Origin: Mycobacteroides chelonae
Lineage (GTDB): Bacteria; Actinomycetota; Actinomycetes; Mycobacteriales; Mycobacteriaceae
NCBI GenBank assembly: GCA_014204435.1
Contig: JACHLF010000010.1
Location: 1-64,000, forward strand
DNA: 64,000 bases
Direction of reading: 5' to 3'
Shown: positions 28,204 to 38,684 of the stretch, piece after piece
How the letters are laid out: the number at the start of each line of letters is the position of its first letter
How positions within the stretch are numbered: the stretch's first letter is position 1
Position numbers and translations under genes: made by a program
The notes under the pieces: model-generated
Seen by the model: only the letters and a program-made list of their open reading frames with translations
Databases searched by the model: none
Told to the model about the DNA's origin: nothing

Positions 28204-28222
28204 AATGAAAACCGTTTTCATT
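28204..28222. promoter_or_regulatory. Zur box (putative zinc-uptake operator)
   Basis: AATGAAAACCGTTTTCATT is a perfect 19-bp palindrome around a central C, 21 bp before the zinc-binding lipoprotein start. The TGAAAA...TTTTCA shape fits the Fur-family Zur boxes of actinobacteria. It predicts repression of the importer when zinc is plentiful. Confidence 0.8.
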
Positions 28223-28243
28223 ACTGTCGACTGGAGGTCTACT

Positions 28244-29131
28244 GTGCTTGCTCGCGTGGCTGGGTTGGCCGTGTTGGCCATGTTGGCCGCAACCATCGGA
28301 ACACTCGCCCTCGCCGGCTGCGGCCAGAGCACCGAGCGCACTGGTGGACCCACGGTGGTGGCCTCCACCGACGCCTGGGCCTCGGTGGCCAAGGCCGTCG
28401 CCGGTGATCACGCCGCGGTGACCGCATTGGTCAGTGGCGCCGACACCGATCCGCATTCGTTCGAGGTGACTCCCGCGGCGGCCGCACAGGTGCAGGACGC
28501 CACCCTGGTCGTGTACAACGGTGACGGCTACGACCCGTTCATCGACAAGCTCCTCAAGGACGGCCAGCCTCGGGTCAACGCCTACCAGCTTCTTCCCGCG
28601 GACTCGGCCGACAAGAACGAGCACGTGTTCTACAGCCTGCACACCGCCGAGCAGGTGGCCAATCACATCGCAGACGACCTTGCCAAGGCGGATCCGAGCA
28701 ACGCCGATGCCTACCAAGCCAATGCCAAAACATTTGGGCAGCAGGTCGATTCCATCGCGAAGCTGCAAGATGAGGTCGCCGACAAAGACCGTGGCAAGGC
28801 AATCCTGGCGACCGAACCCGTGGCAAGTCACCTGGTCTCCCATTGCGCGCTGGTGGATCGCACACCCCACGACTTCGCCGAGGCGGCCGAGCAGGGGCAG
28901 GATCCCTCGCCCGCGGACGTCGCTACCGCGTTGGACCTGATCGACACCCAACAGATTGCGGCCCTGCTGTTCAACCCGCAAACGGCCGGATCGGTTACCA
29001 ACCGGATCAAGCAGGCCGCCGAATCCCACGGCATTCCCGTGGTGACCGTGACCGAGACCCTGCCCGACGGCACCGACTACATCACCTGGCAACGGCGCAC
29101 CACCGAGCAGCTCGCCACCGCCCTGAGGTAA
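28244..29131 (+). CDS. Zinc ABC transporter substrate-binding lipoprotein (ZnuA/AztC-like)
   Basis: A 295-residue cluster A-I metal-binding protein. The GTG at 28244 follows GGAGG and opens a signal peptide ending in the lipobox LALAGC, so the protein is lipid-anchored. Likely metal ligands are the His in DTDPHSFEVT and those in YSLHTAEQVANHIADDL and SHLVSHCAL; DATLVVYNGDGYDPF is a family signature. It lacks the His/Asp-rich loop of some ZnuA. Followed 7 bp later by the ATPase. The Zur palindrome upstream favours zinc over manganese. Confidence 0.88.
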   Translation: MLARVAGLAVLAMLAATIGTLALAGCGQSTERTGGPTVVASTDAWASVAKAVAGDHAAVTALVSGADTDPHSFEVTPAAAAQVQDATLVVYNGDGYDPFIDKLLKDGQPRVNAYQLLPADSADKNEHVFYSLHTAEQVANHIADDLAKADPSNADAYQANAKTFGQQVDSIAKLQDEVADKDRGKAILATEPVASHLVSHCALVDRTPHDFAEAAEQGQDPSPADVATALDLIDTQQIAALLFNPQTAGSVTNRIKQAAESHGIPVVTVTETLPDGTDYITWQRRTTEQLATALR

Positions 29132-29138
29132 TGGCCGA

Positions 29139-29912
29139 ATGAGTACTGCGACGCTGCGCAGCGCATCGCTGAATCGCGGTGGACGCACTCTGTGGGAGGA
29201 CCTCGATCTCACGATCGAGCCCGGCGAATTCATCGCGGTGTTGGGCCCCAACGGTTCCGGCAAGACCTCGCTGCTGCGCCTGCTGCTGGGTCAGGTACCG
29301 CTCGCCCGAGGCACCATGAGTATCAGCGGCGAGCTCGGCTACGTCCCCCAGCACCGACTAGCCGACAATGCGCTGATCTTGCGCGCGGAAGATCTCGTGG
29401 GTCTCGGAATAGACGGGCATCGTTGGGGTTTGGCGACATTCAACCCTGCCCACCGCGCGGGCCGGCGCGCCACGATCGATCTCGCGCTACAACAGGTCGA
29501 CGCGAGCCATCTGGCCACCAAGGCGGTCTCATCACTGTCAGGCGGCGAGCTGCAGCGGGTGCGCATCGCGCAGGCCCTGGCGGGTGATCCCGCGCTCCTG
29601 CTCTGCGACGAGCCGCTGTTGAACTTGGATCCGGCAAGTGCACAAAAGATTTGCGCTCTGATCGACAAGCGCCGACATAACGCACAGACAGCCGTGCTAT
29701 TTGTGACGCACGAGATCAATCCGATCCTGCCGTATGTGGACCGGATCCTGTACCTGGTGGACGGGCGCTTTCGAATCGGCACCGTCGACGAGGTGATGAC
29801 ATCCGAGACATTGTCCGAGCTGTACCGCACCCAGATCGACGTCGTGAAGGTACGTGGACAGTATGTGGTCGTGGGCGAGACCAATGAATGTGCCGAGCAC
29901 GCCCATGAGTAA
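29139..29912 (+). CDS. Zinc ABC transporter ATPase (ZnuC-like)
   Basis: A 257-residue nucleotide-binding subunit: Walker A LGPNGSGKTSLLR near residue 38, the signature LSGGELQRVRIA near 130, Walker B ALLLCDEPLLNLD and the switch His in FVTHEIN. The 3' end overlaps the permease gene by 8 bp. Middle gene of the three-gene importer. Confidence 0.9.
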   Translation: MSTATLRSASLNRGGRTLWEDLDLTIEPGEFIAVLGPNGSGKTSLLRLLLGQVPLARGTMSISGELGYVPQHRLADNALILRAEDLVGLGIDGHRWGLATFNPAHRAGRRATIDLALQQVDASHLATKAVSSLSGGELQRVRIAQALAGDPALLLCDEPLLNLDPASAQKICALIDKRRHNAQTAVLFVTHEINPILPYVDRILYLVDGRFRIGTVDEVMTSETLSELYRTQIDVVKVRGQYVVVGETNECAEHAHE

Positions 29913-30735
29913 CTTCTTGGACCTCGCACTCACGACCGATCTGCTGGGGCGCGACTTTGTGCAACAGGCCATCCTCGCGGCCGTACTGCTGGGCCTGCTG
30001 GCGGGACTCGTCGGACCGTTCGTGGTGATGCGGCAGATGTCCTTCGCCGTGCACGGTTCCAGTGAGCTGTCGCTGACCGGTGCCGCGGCAGCCCTGCTGG
30101 CCGGGGCCAACGTCGGGACAGGCGCATTACTCGGAAGTGTGGTGGCGGCAATCCTTTTCGGTGTCCTCGGACAGCGAACCAAGGATCGCGACTCGTCGAT
30201 CGGTGTCGTTATGGCCTTTGGGCTGGGGTTGGCGGTGTTGTTCATCCACCTGTATCCCGGTCGCACCGGCACCAACTTCGCTCTGCTCACCGGACAGATC
30301 GTCGGCGTCGGGTACAGCGGACTGCTGATGCTGGTGGTAGTGAGTGTGGTGGTAGGGGCCGTGCTAGCCGTCACCTATCGCCCGATGCTGTTCGCCACCG
30401 TCGATCCCGACGTCGCGAAGGCGCGCGGAGTCCCGGTGCGTGCCTTGGGGGTTGTGTTTGCCGCACTCGTCGGCCTCACCGCCGCACAGGGTGTGCAGAT
30501 CGTCGGAGCACTGCTGGTGATGTCGCTGCTCATCACTCCGGCGGCGGCCGCAGCGCGGATCACCTCGTCCCCCGCACTCGCCATCGGCTTGTCGATCATC
30601 TTCGCCGAGGTCGCCGCGGTCGGCGGCATCGTGCTGTCGCTGGCGCCGGGAGTGCCGATCTCGGTGTTCGTCACCATGATCGCCGTTGCGATCTATCTAC
30701 TCTGCCGCGTCATCGGACGGTATCGGCACGCTTGA
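29905..30735 (+). CDS. Zinc ABC transporter permease (ZnuB-like)
   Basis: A 276-residue ABC-3 family membrane permease with about eight hydrophobic segments, e.g. [19 protein letters not shown], the [17 protein letters not shown] stretch and [19 protein letters not shown]. The conserved cytoplasmic loop [18 protein letters not shown], which contacts the ATPase, is present. I chose the ATG at 29905, overlapping the ATPase gene by 8 bp, because the longer frame lies inside it. Last gene of the importer. Confidence 0.9.
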   Translation: MSNFLDLALTTDLLGRDFVQQAILAAVLLGLLAGLVGPFVVMRQMSFAVHGSSELSLTGAAAALLAGANVGTGALLGSVVAAILFGVLGQRTKDRDSSIGVVMAFGLGLAVLFIHLYPGRTGTNFALLTGQIVGVGYSGLLMLVVVSVVVGAVLAVTYRPMLFATVDPDVAKARGVPVRALGVVFAALVGLTAAQGVQIVGALLVMSLLITPAAAAARITSSPALAIGLSIIFAEVAAVGGIVLSLAPGVPISVFVTMIAVAIYLLCRVIGRYRHA

Positions 30736-30755
30736 GCGAGCTAGGCTCGCAGGGT

Positions 30756-30781
30756 GATGAGCCGCTTGCGCGAAGAACATC
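30756..30781 (+). repeat. Dispersed short repeat copy just before pxpA
   Basis: It begins with the full core GATGAGCCGCTTGCGCGAAG seen at fadE30 and continues AACATC. It is preceded by a small hairpin, GCGAGC/GCTCGC at 30736-30750. Read from its ATG at 30757 it gives a 10-codon frame whose TGA overlaps the pxpA ATG, so the repeat may act as a coupling leader. Confidence 0.65.
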
Positions 30782-30785
30782 AACC

Positions 30786-31502
30786 ATGACCAGTATCGAC
30801 CTGAACGCCGACCTGGGTGAGGGTTTCGGCGCTTGGCGCCTGGGCGACGACGAAGCCATGCTCGACGTGGTCACCAGCGCCAACCTCGCCTGCGGTTTCC
30901 ACGCGGGCGACCCCGCGACACTGCATCGCACCTGCCGCGCCGCTGCGGCGCGCGGTATCCGCATCGGCGCCCAGGTGGGCTATCGCGATCTCGCGGGATT
31001 CGGGCGCCGGTTCATCGACATCGCCGCGGACGACCTATATGCCGACGTCGTGTATCAGATCGGTGCGCTCGATGCGCTGGCTCGCACCGTCGGATCGTCG
31101 GTGACCTATGTGAAACCGCATGGGGCGCTATATCACAGCATCGTGCACCACGAAGCGCAGGCTGACGCAGTCGCGCGCGCGGTGCGGGATGTCAACGCCG
31201 ATTACCCGGTGCTGACGCTGCCGCAGAGTGCATTCGGTGACCGCGCACGCGAATTCGGGCTGCGGGTGGTCACCGAGGCCTTCGCGGACCGCGCCTATCG
31301 CGACGACGGCACCCTGGTGCCACGCAGCGAACCGGGGGCGGTGTTGCATGACCCCGCTGCGGTGGCAGCGCGTGTTTCCGCTCTCAGCCGCACGGCTGAA
31401 TCGATATGCGTGCACGGCGATTCACCGGGAGCGGTGACGATCGCCCAAGCTGTGCGCACGGCACTGCTTGCCCACGGAATCGAGCTGGCCCCGTTCATCT
31501 AG
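30786..31502 (+). CDS. pxpA: PxpA (LamB/YcsF family), 5-oxoprolinase subunit A
   Basis: A 238-residue LamB/YcsF protein. Signature motifs are [12 protein letters not shown] at the start, [27 protein letters not shown] and [10 protein letters not shown]. In bacteria PxpA works with PxpB and PxpC to open 5-oxoproline using ATP; neither partner is beside it here. The ATG at 30786 is chosen because the family starts at this point; the longer frame only adds repeat-encoded residues (GDEPLARR). Its TAG overlaps the stop of the convergent glycerophosphodiesterase gene by four bases. Confidence 0.9.
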   Translation: MTSIDLNADLGEGFGAWRLGDDEAMLDVVTSANLACGFHAGDPATLHRTCRAAAARGIRIGAQVGYRDLAGFGRRFIDIAADDLYADVVYQIGALDALARTVGSSVTYVKPHGALYHSIVHHEAQADAVARAVRDVNADYPVLTLPQSAFGDRAREFGLRVVTEAFADRAYRDDGTLVPRSEPGAVLHDPAAVAARVSALSRTAESICVHGDSPGAVTIAQAVRTALLAHGIELAPFI

Positions 31503-32497
31503 CGGTGATAGGCGGTCGGCAGCGGCAGGCCCTTGTCTGCCATGACCTTCCGTAGCGTGGTCGGGTAGTCGCTGATTATCCCGTCAGCACCGGCGTCGAT
31601 CTGGGCCTTCATGGTCTCGGCGTCATTGATGGTCCAGGGAATGACCTTGAGCCCCAAAGAGTGGGCCTTGTCATTGAACTTCTTGTCGGCAATCAACGCG
31701 AAACCCGGATCGCCCACCTTGCCTCCATAGGGCACCGTGTATCCGGGCGACAAGATGGTGGCACCTATCTGCTTGGCCCCGTCGATCGGATCCTTGACGA
31801 CGGCAGGGTCCACGCCGCCCAACCACGGAGAGCCTGGGTACCAAGTGGTTTCGTCCCAGAGTGCCACTAGCGGGATGCCGGGTTCGGCCCGCTTGGTCAT
31901 CGGCAACGTGCGCCAATCGAAGCTCTGGATTTCCACCTTGTCGGTCTTGCCCGCCGCCCGGACCGCATCCAGGATGATGTCGACGAACACCTGCGGCTCC
32001 GCGGACTTCTGCGGCTCGGCTGCCTCCACCTTGGTCTCGATGTTGTACCGCACGCCAGCGTGGTAGGAGTCGGCGAGAGCGAAAACATCTAACAGCAGCG
32101 CGATCTTGTCATTCGTGACCACCTCTGCCTGAGGGAAGTCATTGAGCAGCTTGCCACAGTCCAGGGTGTGCAGCTGCTCGGAAGTCAGGTCCTTCACCAG
32201 CTTTCCTACGTAAGGAAACTGCGGGTCACCGGGTGTCACCGGTCCGGTGTCGGAACACTTCGCGGGTTCGATCACCGGGTCGTGCCAGACCATCGGTTTG
32301 CGATCCTTGGAGATGACGATGTCGAGTTCGAGTGTGCTTACCCCGAGCTCAAGAGCCTTGGTGAAGGCACGCAAGGATTCCTCGGTGGTTTCACCACGTC
32401 CACCCCGATGCGCCTGCAGGTCGAAGGATGTTGCTTCCTTATTGCCACAGGATGCCAGGGCCACAATGGCGGCGAGAACGAGAACACGGCGCTTCAT
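31499..32497 (-). CDS. Glycerophosphodiester phosphodiesterase-like lipoprotein
   Basis: A 332-residue GDPD TIM-barrel protein. The N-terminal [18 protein letters not shown] carries the active-site HR and the metal Glu; [20 protein letters not shown] adds the ExD pair and second His; [13 protein letters not shown] closes the barrel. It should release glycerol-3-phosphate from glycerophosphodiesters outside the membrane. The start at 32497 ([17 protein letters not shown]) gives a signal peptide with lipobox ALASC. Upstream frames lack such a signal. Preceded by a long inverted repeat. Confidence 0.88.
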   Translation of the reverse strand: MKRRVLVLAAIVALASCGNKEATSFDLQAHRGGRGETTEESLRAFTKALELGVSTLELDIVISKDRKPMVWHDPVIEPAKCSDTGPVTPGDPQFPYVGKLVKDLTSEQLHTLDCGKLLNDFPQAEVVTNDKIALLLDVFALADSYHAGVRYNIETKVEAAEPQKSAEPQVFVDIILDAVRAAGKTDKVEIQSFDWRTLPMTKRAEPGIPLVALWDETTWYPGSPWLGGVDPAVVKDPIDGAKQIGATILSPGYTVPYGGKVGDPGFALIADKKFNDKAHSLGLKVIPWTINDAETMKAQIDAGADGIISDYPTTLRKVMADKGLPLPTAYHR

Positions 32498-32512
32498 GGC
32501 TGCACATTGTGC

Positions 32513-32570
32513 CCGAGATGACATCCATGCGAGAGAACACGAGAAGACACCTACATGAATGTCATCTCGG
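32513..32570. repeat. Long-spaced inverted repeat upstream of the GDPD gene
   Basis: CCGAGATGACAT (32513-32524) and ATGTCATCTCGG (32559-32570) are perfect 12-bp arms separated by 34 bp, filling the gap between the methyltransferase and GDPD genes. It could be a terminator for the upstream gene, paired operator sites, or an RNA switch in the GDPD leader. Confidence 0.55.
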
Positions 32571-32588
32571 CCCGGGGAACTGGGAGGA

Positions 32589-33536
32589 CTAGCGGCGCTG
32601 GCGAGCGATGTCCGCGAGCACAACACCCGCCGCCACCGAGGCGTTCAACGATTCCACCGGCCCGGCCATCGGGATAGAGACCACGGCGTCGCAGGTCTTG
32701 CGGACCAGTTGAGACAGTCCCTTGCCTTCCGAACCGACGACCACGGCGATATCGCCCGCGCCGTCCAGATCATCGAGCTCGGTGTCGCCACCGGCATCGA
32801 GGCCGACAATCGTCAGGCCCTTGTCCTGCCAATCCTTCAGGGTGCGCGTCAGATTCGTGGCGCGCGCGACAGGAAGGCGCGCCGCCGCACCCGCGCTGGT
32901 GCGCCACGCGACCGCGGTCACCGACGCGCTGCGCCGCTGCGGGATGACGACGCCATGCCCACCGAAGGCGGCCACGGAACGCACGATGGCACCCAAATTG
33001 CGCGGATCGGAGATGTTGTCCAGTGCGACCAGCAGCGCGGGCTGCGCCTCTGCGCGGGCGCGGGCCAGCAGATCATCGGGATGCGCGTACTTGTACGGCG
33101 GAACCTGCAGCGCCAGACCCTGATGCAATCCGTTGGTGCTCATGCGGTCCAGATCGGGGCGCGGCACCTCCAGAATCGCGATCCCGGCATCGGCAGCCAA
33201 CGACACCGACTCGGTCAGCCGCTCGTCGTTATCGGCGCCGACAGCCACGTACAGCGCGGTCGCCGGCACGCCGGTACGCAAGCATTCCAGCACCGGATTG
33301 CGGCCCAACACCATCTCGGATTCGTCGCCCTGCGTGAGGCGACGCTGCTTGGCGTCGGCGACCTTTCGTTGGACAGCGGCACGTTTGGCCGCCGGATGCT
33401 TGGTCCGCTGCTCCGCCGGAGGTGTCGCGCCCTTGCCCTCCAGGCCGCGGCGGCGCACACCGCCGGAACCGACGGTGGGGCCCTTCTTGGTACCGGGCTT
33501 GCGTACCGCGCCTCGGCGCTGAGAATTACCTGCCAT
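32589..33536 (-). CDS. rlmB: TrmH/SpoU-family 23S rRNA 2'-O-ribose methyltransferase
   Basis: A 315-residue SPOUT enzyme (Rv3579c-like). After a basic, disordered tail of about 75 residues ([11 protein letters not shown] and similar) comes the L30e-like substrate domain ([13 protein letters not shown]) and then the knotted SAM domain with [30 protein letters not shown] and [15 protein letters not shown]. The family methylates a guanosine in the 23S peptidyl-transferase region; the exact residue here is inferred. It follows cysS by 2 bp in the same operon. Confidence 0.88.
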   Translation of the reverse strand: MAGNSQRRGAVRKPGTKKGPTVGSGGVRRRGLEGKGATPPAEQRTKHPAAKRAAVQRKVADAKQRRLTQGDESEMVLGRNPVLECLRTGVPATALYVAVGADNDERLTESVSLAADAGIAILEVPRPDLDRMSTNGLHQGLALQVPPYKYAHPDDLLARARAEAQPALLVALDNISDPRNLGAIVRSVAAFGGHGVVIPQRRSASVTAVAWRTSAGAAARLPVARATNLTRTLKDWQDKGLTIVGLDAGGDTELDDLDGAGDIAVVVGSEGKGLSQLVRKTCDAVVSIPMAGPVESLNASVAAGVVLADIARQRR

Positions 33537-33538
33537 TG

Positions 33539-34951
33539 CTACTGCTCTTCGTCGCTACTAGTAAGGGTCCATTGTGGGCCGTCTGCGGTATCGGTGATCT
33601 CCAGACCTGCCCGTTTGAGCCGGTCCCTGATCTCGTCGGCCAATGCCCAGTTCTTTTCTGTCCGTGCCGTTTCGCGCCGCTGCAGCTCCGCGGTCACCAA
33701 GACGTCGACGGCGTTCAGAGCGGCCGATGTCTCGTCGCGCGTTTCCCAGCGCTCGTTGAGCGGATCGCATCCGAGAATCGACATCATGGCGCGAATACTC
33801 GAGGCCGCCGAAAGCGCTGCCTCGTGGTCGCCGGCATCCAGCGCCCGATTGCCGTTGGCCCGCGTCGAATGCACCTCGGCGAGCGCGATGGGTACCGACA
33901 GGTCGTCATCGAGCGCAGCCGCGAATGCGGGAGTCCAAGTGCCCATCGGCACCTCGCCGACCCGGACACGCACCCGGTGCAGGAAGTCTTCGATGCCGCA
34001 GTACGCCTTGACCGCATCGGCGAGCGCGGTCTCGGAGTATTCGAGCATCGAGCGGTAGTGCGCGCTGCCGAGGTAGTAGCGCAGCTCGACGGCCCGGACA
34101 CGTTGCAGCACAGCCGGAATGGACAACACGTTGCCCAGCGACTTGCTCATCTTCTCGCCACCCATGGTGACCCAGCCGTTGTGCAGCCAATACCTGGCGA
34201 AGCCGTCACCGGCTGCACGGCCCTGCGCGATCTCGTTTTCGTGATGCGGAAAGACAAGATCCATTCCGCCGGCGTGGATATCGAACTCCGGCCCCAGATA
34301 TGCCTCGCACATCGCAACGCATTCTGTGTGCCAACCCGGACGTCCCGGTCCCCACGGAGTGGGCCACGACGGTTCGCCTGGCTTAGCGCCCTTCCATAGG
34401 GTGAAATCGCGCGGATCGCGCTTGCCGGTGGCCACACCCTCGCCTTGATGCACGTCATCGATCTTGTGCCCGGACAGCTGCCCGTACTCGGGGTAGCTCA
34501 ACACATCGAAGTAGACGTCGCCGCCGCTGGCGTAGGCATGTCCGGTGTCGATGAGCCGTTCGATCAGCTCGATCATTTGGGTGATGTGACCCGTCGCGCG
34601 TGGGGAAACCGAAGGCGGCAGCACCCCGAGGGCGTCGTAGGCCTGGTCGAAGGCGCGCTCATACGTGGCTGCCCATTCCCACCAGGGCCGGCCCGCGTCG
34701 GCGGCCTTGTTGAGGATCTTGTCGTCGATATCGGTGACGTTCCGGACGAACAGGACGTCATAGGCGCGGGCACTGAGCCAGCGGCGCAATACGTCGAAAG
34801 CCACACCGCTGCGCACATGCCCGATATGGGGCAGACCCTGCACGGTTGCCCCGCACAAGTAGATGGATACGGACCCGGGCTGCAACGGCACGAAGTCACG
34901 CACGGCACCCACACGGGTGTCGTAAAGCCGAAGCGGAGCGTGACCGGTCAC
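33539..34951 (-). CDS. cysS: Cysteinyl-tRNA synthetase
   Basis: A 470-residue class I synthetase (M. tuberculosis CysS has 469). The HIGH motif is in [16 protein letters not shown] in [13 protein letters not shown], and zinc ligands include the Cys of YLCGATVQG, with [10 protein letters not shown] further on. The C-terminal helical domain is complete. It resembles the mycothiol ligase MshC, but the full C-terminal anticodon domain and position between ispF and the rRNA methyltransferase mark it as CysS. Confidence 0.94.
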   Translation of the reverse strand: MTGHAPLRLYDTRVGAVRDFVPLQPGSVSIYLCGATVQGLPHIGHVRSGVAFDVLRRWLSARAYDVLFVRNVTDIDDKILNKAADAGRPWWEWAATYERAFDQAYDALGVLPPSVSPRATGHITQMIELIERLIDTGHAYASGGDVYFDVLSYPEYGQLSGHKIDDVHQGEGVATGKRDPRDFTLWKGAKPGEPSWPTPWGPGRPGWHTECVAMCEAYLGPEFDIHAGGMDLVFPHHENEIAQGRAAGDGFARYWLHNGWVTMGGEKMSKSLGNVLSIPAVLQRVRAVELRYYLGSAHYRSMLEYSETALADAVKAYCGIEDFLHRVRVRVGEVPMGTWTPAFAAALDDDLSVPIALAEVHSTRANGNRALDAGDHEAALSAASSIRAMMSILGCDPLNERWETRDETSAALNAVDVLVTAELQRRETARTEKNWALADEIRDRLKRAGLEITDTADGPQWTLTSSDEEQ

Positions 34952-34962
34952 GACCAGCGAGC

Positions 34963-35435
34963 TTACAGCGCTGTGACGAGCGCCGTTGCCACCGCGGCCA
35001 ACCCCTCGCCTCGTCCGGTCAGGCCCAACCCGTCGGTCGTCGTCGCCGACACCGACACCGGCGCCCCGACAAGGCCCGACAACAGCTGCTGGGCCTCGGC
35101 CCGGCGCGGACCGACCTTCGGCCGGTTACCGATCACCTGCACCGCAGCATTGCCGATCTGGAAACCGTTGTCGTGCAGCAGCTCCCGCACGTGCGTCAGC
35201 ATCTTTGCGCCGCTGACATTCGTCCATTCGGGCTTGCCTGTGCCGAACACCGCCCCCACATCGCCGAGCCCGGCGGCTGAAAGCAGCGCGTCACACAGCG
35301 CGTGGGCAGCGACATCGCCGTCCGAGTGCCCTTCGCATCCGTTCTCGTCGGGAAAGAGCAGCCCGAGCAGCCAGCAGGGCTTGCCCTGCTGGATGGGGTG
35401 CACATCGGTTCCGATGCCCACTCGGGGCGATGCAC

Positions 35436-35439
<4 letters not shown>
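34963..35439 (-). CDS. ispF: IspF, 2-C-methyl-D-erythritol 2,4-cyclodiphosphate synthase
   Basis: A 158-residue trimeric enzyme of the MEP isoprenoid pathway. Zinc and diphosphate residues are in [10 protein letters not shown] and [28 protein letters not shown] and the C-terminal [17 protein letters not shown] are standard. It cyclises CDP-ME-2-phosphate to MEcPP. Its ATG overlaps the ispD stop by four bases, so the two pathway enzymes are coupled. Confidence 0.95.
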
Positions 35440-36966
<1,527 letters not shown>

Positions 36967-37647
36967 ATGCCTGTGTTTCGCACTCGGTCCCAGCGCAGCA
37001 CCGCTCGCGCTACCGCATTTCTTGGCGCCGCTGTTCTCGCGACTGCCCTGACCGGCTGCGGTGCCGGACAGATCTCGCAGACCGCGAACCAGTCGTCGGC
37101 GATCAACGGCGGCAGCGCCAACCTCGGCAAGCTCGCGCTGCGCAACGTGCACCTGGTCGGCAGCTCTGACCCGGTGAAGCAGCGCGCCGGCCAGAAAGCC
37201 GAGCTGGTTCTGGTCATCACGAATGAATCCGCCGATGTCAACGACAAGCTCACCGCCATCACCTCCCCCGACGACATCGGCAAGGTGACGCTCAGCGGAG
37301 ACACCGAGATCCCCGCCACCGGACGTCTCTTCGTCGGTGCCGCAGAGGGCCAGGAGCCCGCCGCCGAAGCCAAAGCTCCCGAGGTTGCCACCGAGACCGC
37401 GGTTCCTGTGCCACCCGAGACCAAGGCCCCCGAAGCCAAGGCGCAGGCCTCTTCTGACCCGGCCATCACGCACGGCAAGGCCCAACTGCAGCTGACCGAG
37501 GATCTGGCGGACGGCCTGACCTACCGATTCACCTTCACGTTCGAGAAGGCCGGAGAGGTCACCGTCACAGTGCCCATCGACGCCGGTCCGAGCGCACCGC
37601 GCCAGCACACCGAGAACGGTGGCGGCCATGAGGGTGGCGAACACTAA
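36967..37647 (+). CDS. lpqE: LpqE-like lipoprotein
   Basis: A 226-residue lipoprotein with a basic start (FRTRSQRS), a hydrophobic core and lipobox ALTGC. The mature part has an IgG-like/copper-chaperone-type beta pattern (LGKLALRNVHLVG, AELVLVITNES, TYRFTFTFEKAGEVTVTVPI) interrupted by an Ala/Glu/Pro-rich insert (about 140-175), and it ends in a His-rich tail (HTENGGGHEGGEH). Longer than M. tuberculosis LpqE (182) because of the insert and tail. The His tail suggests metal contact but that is inference. AGGGAG precedes the ATG. Confidence 0.82.
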   Translation: MPVFRTRSQRSTARATAFLGAAVLATALTGCGAGQISQTANQSSAINGGSANLGKLALRNVHLVGSSDPVKQRAGQKAELVLVITNESADVNDKLTAITSPDDIGKVTLSGDTEIPATGRLFVGAAEGQEPAAEAKAPEVATETAVPVPPETKAPEAKAQASSDPAITHGKAQLQLTEDLADGLTYRFTFTFEKAGEVTVTVPIDAGPSAPRQHTENGGGHEGGEH

Positions 37648-37659
37648 CACCGTCTCGTA

Positions 37660-37706
37660 GCGAGGGCCCGGGTCGGCGATCTGCCGTACCGGGCCCTCGC
37701 TTTTTT
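37660..37706 (+). terminator. Intrinsic terminator after lpqE
   Basis: GCGAGGGCCCGG (37660-37671) pairs perfectly with CCGGGCCCTCGC (37689-37700) and is followed by six T. It is the clearest Rho-independent terminator in the window. Confidence 0.92.
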
Positions 37707-37723
37707 CGTGCTAGCTTGCGCCC

Positions 37724-38182
37724 ATGAAAAAGCTCTTCACCTGCGCAGCGGCGGTGGTGATGATGGGCGCGGTACTCACCGCACCGCCCGCGTATGCGGC
37801 GCCTCACACGGTCACCTACCGGGTGTGGGCCGAGTACGGACCTCTCGTCGCGGCAACCATCGGCTACAACGATGCCCATGGCGCCCGCCGCGGTGCGATG
37901 AATCCGCAGTTGCCGTGGGGCAAGGACATCACCTGGACCGACGACACCAAGCATCCCCTCATCAACGTCGCCGGATACCACACCGGCGACGGCCCGCACA
38001 TCTTCTGCGAGATCCTCATCGACGGGCAGGTGGTCGACCAGGACGATCGTGTAGAACTGGCCACCTGCAGCTACGCCACCGACGGCCTGCCTCGCGAACA
38101 CTGCCAGCGCGACAACTCCGGTTCCATCGTCGTCGGCATCTTGACCAAGGTGGACGGTGACCCCTGCAGTCGGGCTCAGTGA
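37724..38182 (+). CDS. Secreted MmpS-like protein, first of a tandem pair
   Basis: A 152-residue product with a Sec signal peptide (MKKLFTCAAAVVMMGAVL, cleavage after AYA). The mature part follows the MmpS C-terminal beta-sandwich pattern: VTYRVWAEYG, IGYNDA, NPQLPWGKDITW and IFCEILIDGQVV, with paired Cys. MmpS proteins normally have an N-terminal membrane anchor and an MmpL partner; neither is present, so this is a soluble exported relative. The next gene is a paralogue with the same motifs. Confidence 0.75.
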   Translation: MKKLFTCAAAVVMMGAVLTAPPAYAAPHTVTYRVWAEYGPLVAATIGYNDAHGARRGAMNPQLPWGKDITWTDDTKHPLINVAGYHTGDGPHIFCEILIDGQVVDQDDRVELATCSYATDGLPREHCQRDNSGSIVVGILTKVDGDPCSRAQ

Positions 38183-38264
38183 CGCCGACGGTGTGACCAT
38201 TCCCCCCCCTTTGCCGATGCCTGCGTGATAGCTTCCGGCGCAAAGCCCGAACCAGGAGGACACC

Positions 38265-38630
38265 GTGAAGCGAACGTCGGCAGCGGCCACGGCGGCAACG
38301 GCGGCCATCGGCCTGCTCCTTCCCGGAACGGCACAGGCCGCGCCCCCCAAGGTGACCTACCTGGTCTGGGCTGCGGGAAAGACACCACAAGCAGGCACCA
38401 TCAGTTACGGCGACCATTCCGGGACGCCGCAGGCCGTCAATGACGTCAAGTTGCCGTGGTCGGTCACCGTGGCGTGGCCCTACAAGGACACCATCAAGCA
38501 GGTGACGGCGATCTGGAGCTCGGGGCACATCTACTGCCGGATTCTGGTGGACGGGCAGACGGTTCTGTCCAACGACGGCGAGAAAACTGTGAACTGTCAG
38601 GACCGCATCGTCCCGCTGTCACCCGACTAG
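38265..38630 (+). CDS. Secreted MmpS-like protein, second of a tandem pair
   Basis: A 121-residue product starting at the GTG after AGGAGG. The signal peptide ends in AQA. The mature part of about 95 residues matches the preceding gene in order: VTYLVWAAG, ISYGDHSG, VKLPWSVTVAW, IYCRILVDGQTV and a second Cys in TVNCQDR, consistent with one disulfide. It lacks the C-terminal tail of its neighbour. The pair probably arose by duplication. Confidence 0.75.
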   Translation: MKRTSAAATAATAAIGLLLPGTAQAAPPKVTYLVWAAGKTPQAGTISYGDHSGTPQAVNDVKLPWSVTVAWPYKDTIKQVTAIWSSGHIYCRILVDGQTVLSNDGEKTVNCQDRIVPLSPD

Positions 38631-38684
38631 GGCACCCCGGCCCGATTGTCTGATTTTGTCACACCCGACGGCTAACGTCGCGGT

